NCBI GenBank assembly: GCA_031987605.1
Contig: DALZZF010000004.1
Span: forward strand, 62,001 to 126,000
Direction of reading: 5' to 3'
Origin: JAFAGO01 sp031987605
GTDB taxonomy: Bacteria > Bacteroidota > Bacteroidia > Flavobacteriales > Weeksellaceae
Length of the DNA: 64,000 bases
The notes under the pieces were generated by a model. The model was not told the DNA's origin and made no database searches. It saw nothing but the letters and a program-made list of their open reading frames with translations. The translations under genes and the position numbers were made by a program. Positions 26,946 through 36,182 of the stretch are shown piece by piece; the stretch's first letter is position 1; each line of letters begins with the position of its first letter.

Positions 26946-28708
26946 TAATGATGATACATTTCCTCAATCTGACGTTCAAATTTCTTGGAAACAATGTTTC
27001 TTTTCACTTTTAGTGTCGGCGTAATTTCCCCACTGCTGATTTCAAATTCCGCAGGAAGCAAAGTAAACTTTTTCACTTTTTCAAAACCGGATAAATTCTT
27101 CTGAATGTCTGCAATTACTTCCTGATAGAAACTTCTCACTTTTTCATTCCGAACCACTTCTTCCCACGTCGTCATTGGTACGCCCAAAGTTTTTAATTTT
27201 TCTTCCAATGCTTCAAAATTCGGGACTATAAGCGCGGAAACATAAGGTTTTCCTTCCGCTACCAGCATAATCTGCCCAATCATATGATTGTCCGAAAACA
27301 GATTTTCAATGGGTTGTGGTGCGATATATTTTCCGTTGGATGTTTTCATTAAATCTTTGATGCGGTCGGTAATGGTGAGATTTCCTTCATCATCAATTAT
27401 TCCGGCATCTCCTGTTTTCAGCCATCCATCTTCGGTAAATGTTTTTGCGGTATCTTCCGGTTTTTTGTAATAGCCTTTCATAATTCCGCTGCCTTTTACC
27501 TGAACTTCATCGTTCTCGGCAATTCGGATCTGTGCATCGCCCAATGCTTTTCCGGCGGTTCCGTGTTGATAATGTGTAAAAGGAAATGCGGTAACGGTTG
27601 CCGTAGTTTCCGTCATTCCGTAACCTACGGTAATATGCAGTCCCATTGCATCAAAAAACTCGGTAATGGTATCGGAAAGCGATGCGCCGCCACAAGGCAT
27701 AAACCAAAGTTTACCGCCCAGTTTTGTCTTAATTTTTTTGAAAACCAGAGCATCAGCAATTTTGTATTTCAGATTTAAAAGGAACGGTACGGATTGCGCT
27801 GTACGTTTCAGATTGGCAACCTGAGATCCGATTCCGATTGCCCAGTTGAAAATTTTCTGTTTGGTTTCTGAACCTGAACCGATGGTTTCATTTATTCCGT
27901 TGTAAATTTTCTGATAAAATCTTGGCACTGCACACATGGTGGTCGGTTTAACTTCGGCAAGCGTGCTGGCAATTTGTTTCGGATTTTCCAGAAAAGATAC
28001 TTTTGCGCCGTAGGTTAAACACAATAAGGTCCAACTTATTTCAAAAACGTGGCTTAGCGGAAGAAATGCCAAAGAGTGTTCCTTTTCAAAATTTTTGAAA
28101 TCGAAAAACTGCATATGCGCAACGAAAGCCGTAGAAAAATTTCCGTGTGTGAGCATCACTCCTTTCGGAACGCCTGTGGTTCCGGAGGTGTAAATCAATG
28201 TTGCCAGATCATCATCATTCCGGGAAACAATTTCAAATTCTTCAGGAGATTTTTCAATGAAATCTTCCAGATATTGTGAACGGTCCTTTTTTATCCAAAC
28301 TGCTTTTTTAGCGACAATTATCTGCTGCAAATAATCACTTTCCTGAAGGATTTCGTATGCCGCATCATAATGTTCCTGATTTCCGGTAAGGATGATTTTG
28401 GCTTCGGAATCATTTAGAATATAGGCCGTCTGCTCAGGATTATTGGTGGCATAAATCGGAACGGAAACGGCACCAAGTGATAATGCCGCTAAATCAAAAA
28501 TAATCCATTCAGCTGAATTGTCGGAAAAAATAGCCACTTTATCATATGCTGAAATTCCGGCATTTCGCAATGCATTTGCCGTTTTGAAAACCATTCTCCT
28601 CAACTCTTTCCAGTTCAGCGATTTCCATTCGTCTTTTTTCTTAAAGCCAACCGCAGGACTTAAAGGAAATTTTTCAGCATTGGTATTCAGAAAATGGGTA
28701 ATGTTCAT
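26945..28708 (-). CDS. Long-chain fatty acid-CoA ligase (AMP-binding enzyme)
   Basis: 587-residue adenylate-forming enzyme that activates fatty acids to acyl-CoA via acyl-AMP. The P-loop-like motif YTSGTTGVPKGVMLTH lies near residue 170-185, GYGMTET near 350 and the hinge KTGDAGIIDDEGNLTITDRIKDL near 430-450. It resembles the FadD15-like long-chain group. No signal peptide. The stop overlaps the mvaD start by one base, and the SDR gene lies 39 bp upstream on the same strand, suggesting an operon. The exact fatty acid cannot be predicted. Confidence 0.92.
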   Translation of the reverse strand: MNITHFLNTNAEKFPLSPAVGFKKKDEWKSLNWKELRRMVFKTANALRNAGISAYDKVAIFSDNSAEWIIFDLAALSLGAVSVPIYATNNPEQTAYILNDSEAKIILTGNQEHYDAAYEILQESDYLQQIIVAKKAVWIKKDRSQYLEDFIEKSPEEFEIVSRNDDDLATLIYTSGTTGVPKGVMLTHGNFSTAFVAHMQFFDFKNFEKEHSLAFLPLSHVFEISWTLLCLTYGAKVSFLENPKQIASTLAEVKPTTMCAVPRFYQKIYNGINETIGSGSETKQKIFNWAIGIGSQVANLKRTAQSVPFLLNLKYKIADALVFKKIKTKLGGKLWFMPCGGASLSDTITEFFDAMGLHITVGYGMTETTATVTAFPFTHYQHGTAGKALGDAQIRIAENDEVQVKGSGIMKGYYKKPEDTAKTFTEDGWLKTGDAGIIDDEGNLTITDRIKDLMKTSNGKYIAPQPIENLFSDNHMIGQIMLVAEGKPYVSALIVPNFEALEEKLKTLGVPMTTWEEVVRNEKVRSFYQEVIADIQKNLSGFEKVKKFTLLPAEFEISSGEITPTLKVKRNIVSKKFERQIEEMYHH

Positions 28709-28747
28709 TTTTTTTTATATAAAAAGAAATTCAAAAAAAGGGTTTGT

Positions 28748-29758
28748 TTAGGGTTTGTTTTTGTCCCTGATATAATTATTCAGATGAAAATCAATACTTT
28801 CTTTTACGGGAATAAATTCATAGGAAAGTTCATTTTTCACTTTTTCGTTGGCAATGGGCTGAAATGTGGTAACCGCCGCAATATTGGAAGGGGTAATCAT
28901 TTTTAATTTAGGAAAAATCCAACCCAAAAACCGATTCATCCACAATCCAAAATTCAGGGTAGATGAAGATAATATTTTCAGAGGAGGAAGTCCGAGTTTT
29001 CCCCGAATCAAGTTTCCGAATTGCTGATACCTCATATTTTCCGAAATCAGGATAAATGCTTTCCCGAAAATATTTCTGTCCATAAGTTCAATACAGATTT
29101 TTGCAACATCGCGTACATCCACATACGCCGTTCCGCCGGAAAAATTGTATTTATTTTTTTCAAAAGTGTGAAACAGTGTTCCGCTGCTTTGGTGCCAGTT
29201 TCCGGTACCGATAATCATTCCGGGATTTACAATAACCACGTTTAATCCTTCGGCCGAAGCGCGCCAGACTTCCATTTCGGAAAAATGCTTGGAAACCGCA
29301 TATCCCGAATGGTCGAGCTTTGGATTGTAATCACAATTTTCGTCTACCCAACCGTTTTCATTCAAGCCATCAAAAACCGCAATGGAACTCACGAAACAAA
29401 ATTTCTTTACGCTGGTGTTCTGGCAGGCATATAAAAGCTGCTTGGTTCCTTCAATATTGGTATGATAGAGTTCTTTTTTATCTTTCGGATGAAAGGAAAC
29501 TTTTGCGGCAGTGTGATAGATTTCTTCCACATTTTCAAGTGCTTTGGAGAGATTGTCCTGATCGAAAAAATCCACATCGAACCATTCAATTTTCCGGAAC
29601 CATTCATCCGCATCATCGGTGTAAAAGCGGTAAGAAAGGCGAACTTCATCCAGATTGCTCCCTGCTCGTTTTGCCGCACGCACCACCTTCCCTTTTTTGA
29701 GAAGATCGAGAACAATTACCCTGCCTAAAATTCCGGTTGCTCCGGTTACGAAAATCAT
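28748..29758 (-). CDS. Extended SDR (NAD(P)-dependent epimerase/dehydratase family)
   Basis: 336-residue Rossmann-fold oxidoreductase. The nucleotide-binding motif is VTGATGILG (4-12), and the catalytic YxxxK is YAVSK, preceded by the conserved Ser in FVSSIAVF. It resembles dihydroflavonol reductase/3-beta-hydroxysteroid dehydrogenase-like SDRs; the substrate is unknown. It leads a minus-strand run with acyl-CoA ligase and mvaD, hinting at lipid or isoprenoid chemistry (inference). ATG 29758 is chosen because it opens the Rossmann strand and lies 4 nt after a perfect -7 box; the longer upstream frame would run through the promoter. Confidence 0.88.
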   Translation of the reverse strand: MIFVTGATGILGRVIVLDLLKKGKVVRAAKRAGSNLDEVRLSYRFYTDDADEWFRKIEWFDVDFFDQDNLSKALENVEEIYHTAAKVSFHPKDKKELYHTNIEGTKQLLYACQNTSVKKFCFVSSIAVFDGLNENGWVDENCDYNPKLDHSGYAVSKHFSEMEVWRASAEGLNVVIVNPGMIIGTGNWHQSSGTLFHTFEKNKYNFSGGTAYVDVRDVAKICIELMDRNIFGKAFILISENMRYQQFGNLIRGKLGLPPLKILSSSTLNFGLWMNRFLGWIFPKLKMITPSNIAAVTTFQPIANEKVKNELSYEFIPVKESIDFHLNNYIRDKNKP

Positions 29759-29762
29759 ACCG

Positions 29763-29792
29763 CAAATATAACGAAAAACCCCGCTCCATTTC
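29763..29792 (-). promoter_or_regulatory. Promoter of the SDR operon, embedded in the phytase terminator
   Basis: TATATTTG (29770-29763) ends 4 nt before ATG 29758. A TTG (within the loop of the phytase terminator hairpin, about 29792) lies 22 nt upstream. Terminator and promoter therefore share sequence, and the mRNA is predicted to be leaderless or nearly so. Confidence 0.6.
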
Positions 29793-29805
29793 CAAAGAGC
29801 GGGGA
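29776..29805 (-). terminator. Terminator of the TonB receptor-phytase operon
   Basis: CCCCGCTC (29804-29797) pairs with GAGCGGGG on the minus strand around a 10-nt loop, followed by TTTTT. This is a strong GC-rich stem, with a related decayed copy at 33848-33875. Confidence 0.85.
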
Positions 29806-29835
29806 TATAATGCAATGCATTGCTTTATTTAGAGG

Positions 29836-30882
29836 TTATTTCTTCTGCTGATCTATTCTTTGCTGGATTTCGCGCCAGTCGTAATAATGAAATACTTTCC
29901 CGTTGCTCATGGCGACAAATACCCCTTTCGGAAACTGAGGACCGAGGTTTACAGCCGTAACATCGGATCCATCGCTTTCCTTTGTGGAAACGGGAATTTC
30001 GGCAATTTTTCCTTGTGCAGGATTTTCTCTCAGATAAACGTTAAAGGTATCTGCTTGTTGATTGGAAACCAAAATATAACCGGTATTTTCGGAAGTTGGA
30101 TAAATGGAAATCCCTTCCACATCTGCCTTGAAATCGCCTTTTCCGAAAACAAGAAGTTCCTCGTTTCCTTTTTCCGGATCGGCATAATATTGATGAATGC
30201 CAAAACCTTCATCGGAATAATAAATATAGCCCAAAGCGTCATCAACAACAATGCTTTCGATTTCTTTTAATCCACTGAAATTTCCGAATTTACGGATGAC
30301 TTCGCCTGTAATTTTTCCGTTTTTTTCGCTTAGCCGGTATTGCCAAAGATAGGTTCCGTTTGGTCCTGATTTTCTTCCAACAATGGCATCAATGGTTCCG
30401 GTTTTTGGGTTTTTGTAAAGGGAAATACCCATGGGATCGCGTTCGGTTTCGCCTTCAAAAACTTCAAATTCGCCGATTTCTTTCAAATCCGGAACGGAAT
30501 ATATTTTCACTTTATTGGATTTTCTTTCTGTGGTTGCGGCAATATCCACTGTATTTCCGTTGAGCGAAAATCCATATTCGATGTCTACATTGTTCGGGCG
30601 CTGAAGCGGCGTAACTTTATTGATGATTTTGCCCTGAAGATCATAGGCATACAATCCGCCTCCGGTTTCTTTATCGGTTCCGATGATTACACTTTTCTCC
30701 GGATTTTCAGGGTTGATCCAAATGGCAGGATCATCGGTATCAAAAACAACTTTTTCTGTAATGACGGCAGGTTTTAATTTTTTGCCCAAATTCTGGCTGG
30801 TTCCGCAACCGATGAGCAAAACCGAAATGATTACTATTAAAAAGGAGTGATTCAATTTTAAAATTTTCATACTGTAATTCAT
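29836..30882 (-). CDS. Beta-propeller phytase, lipoprotein
   Basis: Removes phosphate from inositol hexakisphosphate in a calcium-dependent reaction. The 348-residue protein has a lipoprotein signal (lipobox LIGC, Cys26) and the beta-propeller phytase hallmark DTDDPAIW (48-55), then RPNNVDIEYGF and several blade strands with acidic calcium-site residues (DAIVGRKSGPNG, YYSDEGFGIHQY, ADVEGISIY). It is probably anchored in the outer membrane facing the substrate. The start ATG overlaps the stop of the TonB receptor gene (TAATG), so the pair is translationally coupled: the receptor likely imports inositol phosphates or a metal complex released here (inference). Confidence 0.92.
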   Translation of the reverse strand: MNYSMKILKLNHSFLIVIISVLLIGCGTSQNLGKKLKPAVITEKVVFDTDDPAIWINPENPEKSVIIGTDKETGGGLYAYDLQGKIINKVTPLQRPNNVDIEYGFSLNGNTVDIAATTERKSNKVKIYSVPDLKEIGEFEVFEGETERDPMGISLYKNPKTGTIDAIVGRKSGPNGTYLWQYRLSEKNGKITGEVIRKFGNFSGLKEIESIVVDDALGYIYYSDEGFGIHQYYADPEKGNEELLVFGKGDFKADVEGISIYPTSENTGYILVSNQQADTFNVYLRENPAQGKIAEIPVSTKESDGSDVTAVNLGPQFPKGVFVAMSNGKVFHYYDWREIQQRIDQQKK

Positions 30883-33692
30883 TAAAAATCAAACTTTAAT
30901 CCCAATGTATATCTCGGCATATAATATTCCATCTGCATGGTACGCGCTTTAATTCCTTGATAATACCTCAACGGTTGATTGGTTAAATTATTGGCTTCTG
31001 CAAATATCCTTATTTTATCATTGATGGCATACGAAACGTTTGCATCCAGAAATGTTTGCTTGTCGTAATAACGATCTTCGAAATCATTTCCACCCAATTC
31101 ATCAAGATAAGCGGCAGCATAATTCAGGGAAATCCTTGCCGAAAATTTCTTGTTTTCCCAGGAAAGTGAAGTATTGAACATGTGCGGAGCGGTTCCCGGA
31201 AGCATCAGGTTTTCACGAAGTTCTCCATCGGAGTTATAGATTCCGTCGGCTTCGGATTTGGTGTAGGTGTAATTGGCATACACTCCGAAATTAGCGAGAA
31301 ATCCCGGAAGAAAATCGAGTTGTCTTTGCAGTGCAACTTCAAAACCATAAATATTTACACTTTCACCGTTTTGCGAAGTTTTCAGAGTATAATTCTGTCC
31401 TTCTTCCAAAGTATTTGGCAGATCCGGAAATTGTTGTGCAAATTTTTCGCGGGTGAAATTCTGATCTCTGAAATCATAAATGAAATCGTTGATTTTTTTA
31501 TAGAAACCTCCGATTGAAAACAATCCTACAGACTTGAAATAATATTCTCCCATCACATCAAAATTGTGGGCAAAAGAGGCTTTCAGATTTGGGTTTCCGG
31601 CTTCGATATCCCTGTCGTCCGGAATAATGCTGACATATGGAGACAGTTTGAAATAACTTGGTCGCGCCAATGCAGTAGAATATGCCGCACGCAACACCAG
31701 ATTCCGGTTGGGTGAAAATTTCAACGCGGCACTTGGCAGAATATTGGTATAATCGTTTTTGATGTTTCTGTTTCCGGTTAAATCTTCTTCATCTTCTACC
31801 ACATTTCCGGAATATTCGGTATTGGTATTTTCTACACGCACGCCGACAATCATGGAGAAGTTGTCGGTAAAATTCTGATCCCAGCGAAAATATCCTGCAT
31901 AGATTTTTTCGGTGGCTTTATAGTTGGCAAACAGGTATTCGGATGGTTCATCGCTTTGCTCGAATGCAGAAGAGTTCAGATTCAGGTTTCCTAAATATGT
32001 TTTGTCTACAAAGTATCCCGGAACGTATTTATTATTCGGATTGAATCTTCCTCCATGAAAAATAAGTCCCGTAAGATCCAGTGTTTTCAGATTATCATTT
32101 GTGGGTTCATAAGAGAAGAAATCATTATCTCTTTTTTTGAATTTCAGTCGGGCTTTTCCCCCGAATCTCAAACGTCCTTTTTGTCCTTCGATAATGCTTA
32201 ATGGCAATCTGAAATTAATTTTCCCGGTCATTTCTTCTTCGAATGTTTTCCCGTTTTGATCGGTAATTTCATCGAGTTTATATTTGTTTAGTGCGGGAGC
32301 ATTTGAAGCGTGCAAAAGTGGTTCCTGCGTGCTATCGAAATTTTTATCAAATTCTACGTCTTTTACTTCATAGGAAATATAACGCTCGTTTGGTCTTTGT
32401 TCTTCTGCTTTGGAATACGACGCACCCCAGTTCAGTTCCAGTTTGCTACCGATGATGTGGTCGCCATTTAGTGAATAATTCTGCATGATTTGTCTTTCCA
32501 AACGTGCGCCTTCATTCAAATCATTATTGATTCCACCTTTTGTTTGCTGGTTAATTCTTCCTTCGTAGCCGATAATTGTGGTTTCGGCATCATCGGAATA
32601 AATTGGGCTTAGTTTTTTTATTCTCTGGCGGTAACGGTTTTCCCAATCATCACGCCAATTGTACATTGCAGAAAGGCGGATTTTATTTTTTTCGTTGAAT
32701 TTAAAATCCAAATCTGTTCCGATGCTTTTACGTTCTCTTTTTACAAAATATTTACGGATGTCCATTTCTTCAATGTACACATTTCCGGCATCATCTTTTG
32801 TCCAAATTGCTTCTACATTGTCTGATCCGTAATCGTTGTTGTTATAAGAGCCATTAAAAACGAAGCCTAATTTTCCACCTGCAAAACGGTTGCTGTAAAG
32901 GAAACTGTCTGCAAACAATGCTTTTTCACGAATCGGATTATATCCTGAAGCCGTTGAAATTGAAATTCTTTCTTTACTGGAAGCACTTCGGGTAATCAAA
33001 TCCACAGAACCGCCAATGGCATCTGCATCCTGATCGGAGGTTAAGGTTTTGTTTACTTCCACCATCTGAATCATGTCTGAAGGAATTAAATCCATTTGTA
33101 CTTTTCGGTTGTCGCCTTCTGCGGAAGGAATCCTGTTGCCGTTCAAAGTTACGGAATTCAGTTCCGGAGCCAGACCGCGGATGATAATATCCCGGGCTTC
33201 GCCCTGATCGTTTTGCATGGTAACACCGGGAACACGCTTTAATGCATCACCAATATTCGCATCGGGAAATTTCCCAATCTGGTCGGAAGAAATTACATTT
33301 GTGATATTGGCGTTATTTCTTTGCTGGCTTAATGCTCTTGCCTGATTCTGAATACTTAATCCGGTAATTCTCACCTCCTGAATCTGTGTTTCTTTACGAC
33401 TGTAAATAACATTCTGAGAGGTGTTTTTATCTGCAAAAACCTGTACAGGATATTCTTTTGCTCCGTATCCCAGATAATCTACTTTTAAGGTGTAATCTCC
33501 TTCCGGAACATTCAGAAAAACAAAGTTCCCGTGTTCATCGGAAGTGGTATAAATATTTCCGGGTGTTAAGATAAGTTTTGCACCGGGAAGTGAGATTTTG
33601 GAATCATCGTTGATATTTCCGGAAACAGTTCCTTTCTGTGCATAAAAGAAAATAGAAGCACAAATAAGGACAGAACATAAGACTTTCTTCAT
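30882..33692 (-). CDS. TonB-dependent receptor with N-terminal carboxypeptidase-regulatory domain
   Basis: 936-residue outer-membrane active transporter. Signal peptide 1-18 (FYA-Q), a CarboxypepD_reg-like beta domain (about 20-105), a plug domain (about 120-235, with GDALKRVPGVTMQND and a GEARDIIIRGL block), and a 22-strand barrel ending in the C-terminal aromatic LGLKFDF. It is coupled by stop/start overlap to the phytase gene, which makes a phytate- or phosphate-related substrate likely. No partner SusD-like lipoprotein is present. A TAACTTTG -7 box lies 20 nt upstream of ATG 33692. Confidence 0.93.
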   Translation of the reverse strand: MKKVLCSVLICASIFFYAQKGTVSGNINDDSKISLPGAKLILTPGNIYTTSDEHGNFVFLNVPEGDYTLKVDYLGYGAKEYPVQVFADKNTSQNVIYSRKETQIQEVRITGLSIQNQARALSQQRNNANITNVISSDQIGKFPDANIGDALKRVPGVTMQNDQGEARDIIIRGLAPELNSVTLNGNRIPSAEGDNRKVQMDLIPSDMIQMVEVNKTLTSDQDADAIGGSVDLITRSASSKERISISTASGYNPIREKALFADSFLYSNRFAGGKLGFVFNGSYNNNDYGSDNVEAIWTKDDAGNVYIEEMDIRKYFVKRERKSIGTDLDFKFNEKNKIRLSAMYNWRDDWENRYRQRIKKLSPIYSDDAETTIIGYEGRINQQTKGGINNDLNEGARLERQIMQNYSLNGDHIIGSKLELNWGASYSKAEEQRPNERYISYEVKDVEFDKNFDSTQEPLLHASNAPALNKYKLDEITDQNGKTFEEEMTGKINFRLPLSIIEGQKGRLRFGGKARLKFKKRDNDFFSYEPTNDNLKTLDLTGLIFHGGRFNPNNKYVPGYFVDKTYLGNLNLNSSAFEQSDEPSEYLFANYKATEKIYAGYFRWDQNFTDNFSMIVGVRVENTNTEYSGNVVEDEEDLTGNRNIKNDYTNILPSAALKFSPNRNLVLRAAYSTALARPSYFKLSPYVSIIPDDRDIEAGNPNLKASFAHNFDVMGEYYFKSVGLFSIGGFYKKINDFIYDFRDQNFTREKFAQQFPDLPNTLEEGQNYTLKTSQNGESVNIYGFEVALQRQLDFLPGFLANFGVYANYTYTKSEADGIYNSDGELRENLMLPGTAPHMFNTSLSWENKKFSARISLNYAAAYLDELGGNDFEDRYYDKQTFLDANVSYAINDKIRIFAEANNLTNQPLRYYQGIKARTMQMEYYMPRYTLGLKFDF

Positions 33693-33712
33693 AATACAGT
33701 TTTTTAGATGCG

Positions 33713-33720
33713 CAAAGTTA
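33713..33720 (-). promoter_or_regulatory. -7 box of the receptor-phytase operon
   Basis: TAACTTTG on the minus strand, 20 nt before ATG 33692. No good TTG -33 is seen, so an activator may be required; no Pho-box-like direct repeats were identified. Confidence 0.5.
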
Positions 33721-33847
33721 CCTGTATAAAGAAAGAATAATTTTAAGTCGTGCTTAACAATTGATTAAATTATGGTAAACAAAACTTTCTGAAAAATGTA
33801 AAAAAGAGGATCAGATAAAATAAGATTGTGTACATTCTAATCGAAAA

Positions 33848-33953
33848 TCCCCACTAAAATTTAAAAGAGCGGGGATATAATGCATTGCTTTATTTACCGT
33901 TTATTTCCACTGCCGATCTGCTTTTTCACAATTTTGTTACAATCGAAATAATG
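33848..33953 (-). pseudogene. Relic of a second phytase 3' end plus terminator
   Basis: On the minus strand 33953-33867 aligns with the phytase tail and terminator at 29889-29797: both begin CATTATT-CGA-TG, share GATC-GCAG--GAAATAA at the stop, continue TAAATAAAGCAATGCA and end TTATATCCCCGCTC. The relic is one base shorter before the stop, so its frame is shifted, and one terminator arm has decayed. Only about 100 bp survive. The remainder of 33.7-34.1 kb shows no gene or clear homology. Confidence 0.7.
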
Positions 33954-34125
33954 GACGATTGTATTTCATTATAAAAAAGACAAATGAAGAATAAAAAGTT
34001 TGAAACCCATTATTTTTCAAATGATTCCATTTTTCTGGGAGCACAGATTGAACTCTGCTCAAAATGAAAATATTTTATGAAGTTGAAAAAAATCGAAACT
34101 GTATTACACAGATTTTATGATTTTT

Positions 34126-34971
34126 TTAAAAATCCACATCATCCGGATAAAGCCCTGTGAAACCCATTTCCGGAAGAGACGAAATCGTTTGAATTTCATC
34201 TTCAGTTAAATGGAAATCAGACACCTGAATATTGGTGAAAATTCTTTCTTTTGTTACCGATTTTGGTAATGGCAGAGTTCCCAACTGCAAATTCCACCTG
34301 ATGCAGATCTGTGCAGGATCTTTTACATATTTTTCGGCAATCGACAGAATTGTTTCATTTTCAAGAACTTTTCCTCGTCCTAATGGCGACCATGCTTCAA
34401 CCAAAATATTCTGATCATTGCAATATTGCACGGTTTCCTGCTGCAAATATCCGGGATGATGCTCAATCTGATCGATGCAGGGTTTCATTTTGGATGTTTC
34501 GGAAAGTGCTTCCAAATGATGTCTCAGGAAATTACTTACCCCTATATTTTTGATTTTTCCTTCCTGATACAAATCTTCAAATGCACGCCAGGTTTCTGCA
34601 TTAATTTCCTTCCAGTTTTTAAACTGTTTTTCGTTGGCCGGCCAATGAATCAGATAAAGATCTAAATAATCGGCTCCAAGATTAACCAGTGAGTTTTCAA
34701 ACGCAGCTCTTGTTTTTTCGTAACCTCTTTCGGAATTCCAGAGTTTGGTCGTCAGGAAAATCTCTTCCCGCGGAACACCGGAATCTTTAATGGCGCGCCC
34801 CACCTGAATTTCATTTTGATAAATCCATGCGGTATCAATATGCCGATAGCCTGCTTCAAGTGCAAATAATACGGCATCATAGCCACTTTCTCCTTTAGAT
34901 TCCCAAGTTCCAAAACCTAATGAAGGAATTGTATTTCCGTTATTTAGTGTGTAATATTCGTCCCAAATCAT
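34126..34971 (-). CDS. Aldo/keto reductase
   Basis: 281-residue NADPH-dependent reductase of aldehydes or ketones (2,5-diketogluconate reductase-like subgroup by length). The catalytic tetrad is visible: D46, Y51 (DTAWIYQNE), K76 (TTKLW) and H109 (LIHWP). The C-terminal cofactor site reads PKSVTKERI. No signal peptide. It stands alone between a long spacer and the divergent sigma factor gene, so the neighbours give no hint of the substrate. Confidence 0.92.
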   Translation of the reverse strand: MIWDEYYTLNNGNTIPSLGFGTWESKGESGYDAVLFALEAGYRHIDTAWIYQNEIQVGRAIKDSGVPREEIFLTTKLWNSERGYEKTRAAFENSLVNLGADYLDLYLIHWPANEKQFKNWKEINAETWRAFEDLYQEGKIKNIGVSNFLRHHLEALSETSKMKPCIDQIEHHPGYLQQETVQYCNDQNILVEAWSPLGRGKVLENETILSIAEKYVKDPAQICIRWNLQLGTLPLPKSVTKERIFTNIQVSDFHLTEDEIQTISSLPEMGFTGLYPDDVDF

Positions 34972-35166
34972 ACTTTCAAATTTTTTATAAAAGTAAAAGT
35001 TTTACAACGAATTCCGGGTTAAAGTTTTGTTAAACCATATATTCTGATTTTTTTAAATTTCAAAAATAAACTAACAATTCTGTAAATTCTGAGACCTATT
35101 AAAAAAGAAAATCAGATTTCTGCATTAAATTTAAAGTAAAAGATCAGCAAGACCGTCTTATCCATC

Positions 35167-35745
35167 ATGGAGATGGTTCATAAAATAAAAATGTCCGAAC
35201 TGGAAAAACAAAACATCGTTTCACAAGCCGTAAATAATTATGGCGGAAAACTGATGTCCTATATTCGTCCAAAAGTAAAAAATACGGAAGATGCAGAAGA
35301 TATTCTTCAGGAAGTTTGGTACCAGTTCAGCAATCTCTCCAATATTTCGGAAATTGTGAATGTCGGAAGTTGGCTTTACCGCGTTACTGCAAATAAAATT
35401 ACCGACAGTTACCGGAAGAAGAAAACCGATAATCTCGAAGATTATGTGTATGAAGATGAAGAAGGAAGTTTCTCGATAAAAGAAATTTTGTTGATGGATA
35501 CGTCGCAAAGTCCGGAACTCAAACTTTTTCAGGATGAATTCTGGAATGAACTGATGAATTCTCTGCAGGAACTCCCTGAAAAACAAAGATTTGTATTCTT
35601 TGAAAACGAACTGAACGACCGCACTTTACAGGATATTGCAGATGAACTGGGAGAAAACATCAAAACCATCATCAGCCGGAAACAATACGCCGTAAAATAC
35701 CTGAGAAAAAAACTGAACCAATTATACAAAGACCTGAACGATTAA
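35167..35745 (+). CDS. ECF-type RNA polymerase sigma factor
   Basis: 192-residue sigma-70-family factor. Sigma region 2 (about 25-85) shows the EDAEDILQEVW motif and WLYRVTANKITDSYRKKK. Region 4 (about 130-180) shows the helix-turn-helix QDIADELGENIKTIISRKQYAVKYLRKKL. No membrane or zinc-finger anti-sigma gene of the known type follows; instead two small unknown genes (112 and 85 aa) lie directly downstream. Met codons at residues 3 and 9 are alternative starts. The 112-aa membrane protein 14 bp away is a candidate regulator (inference). Confidence 0.88.
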   Translation: MEMVHKIKMSELEKQNIVSQAVNNYGGKLMSYIRPKVKNTEDAEDILQEVWYQFSNLSNISEIVNVGSWLYRVTANKITDSYRKKKTDNLEDYVYEDEEGSFSIKEILLMDTSQSPELKLFQDEFWNELMNSLQELPEKQRFVFFENELNDRTLQDIADELGENIKTIISRKQYAVKYLRKKLNQLYKDLND

Positions 35746-35759
35746 TTATTTAAAAGAAG

Positions 35760-36098
35760 ATGAAAAACAATAGAAAAGCAAAAGGAATCCTGATTGTAAT
35801 CGCCATTATTGCGATGTTCTTTCTGGTTTCGGCGATTGTAATGCTACTTTGGAACGCTATTCTTCCGGATGTAATCGGCGTGAAAAAAGTTACATTCTGG
35901 CAAGCAACGGGAATTTTATTGCTCAGTAAAATACTTTTTGGCGGAATAAAAAGCGGAAAAGAAAAACTAAAAAACTGGAAAGAAGGTAACTGCAAAAAAT
36001 CACCTGTTGATTTTACCGATGAAGAACACGAGATTTTCAAAAACAAGCTAAAAGAACGCTTCGGAAAATCACCGTTTTGCAGAAAAAAAGACAATTAG
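35760..36098 (+). CDS. Small two-TM membrane protein of unknown function, sigma-factor linked
   Basis: 112 residues. Two hydrophobic segments (about 8-30 and 45-62) flank a short loop with LLWNAILPDVIGVKKVTFWQA, which is the most distinctive part; a basic, acidic-tailed cytoplasmic domain of 45 residues follows. I do not recognise a named family. It lies 14 bp after the sigma factor gene and 84 bp before another small gene, so the three look like one transcription unit. It could hold the sigma factor at the membrane, or be its target; neither is shown. Confidence 0.7.
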   Translation: MKNNRKAKGILIVIAIIAMFFLVSAIVMLLWNAILPDVIGVKKVTFWQATGILLLSKILFGGIKSGKEKLKNWKEGNCKKSPVDFTDEEHEIFKNKLKERFGKSPFCRKKDN

Positions 36099-36182
36099 TT
36101 TAAAGTAAAATTGGAATTCGAACGTCTTAATTATAAAGTAGTTTAAAATAAAATAAGTAGTAAAATTTAAAATTTTGTAAAA

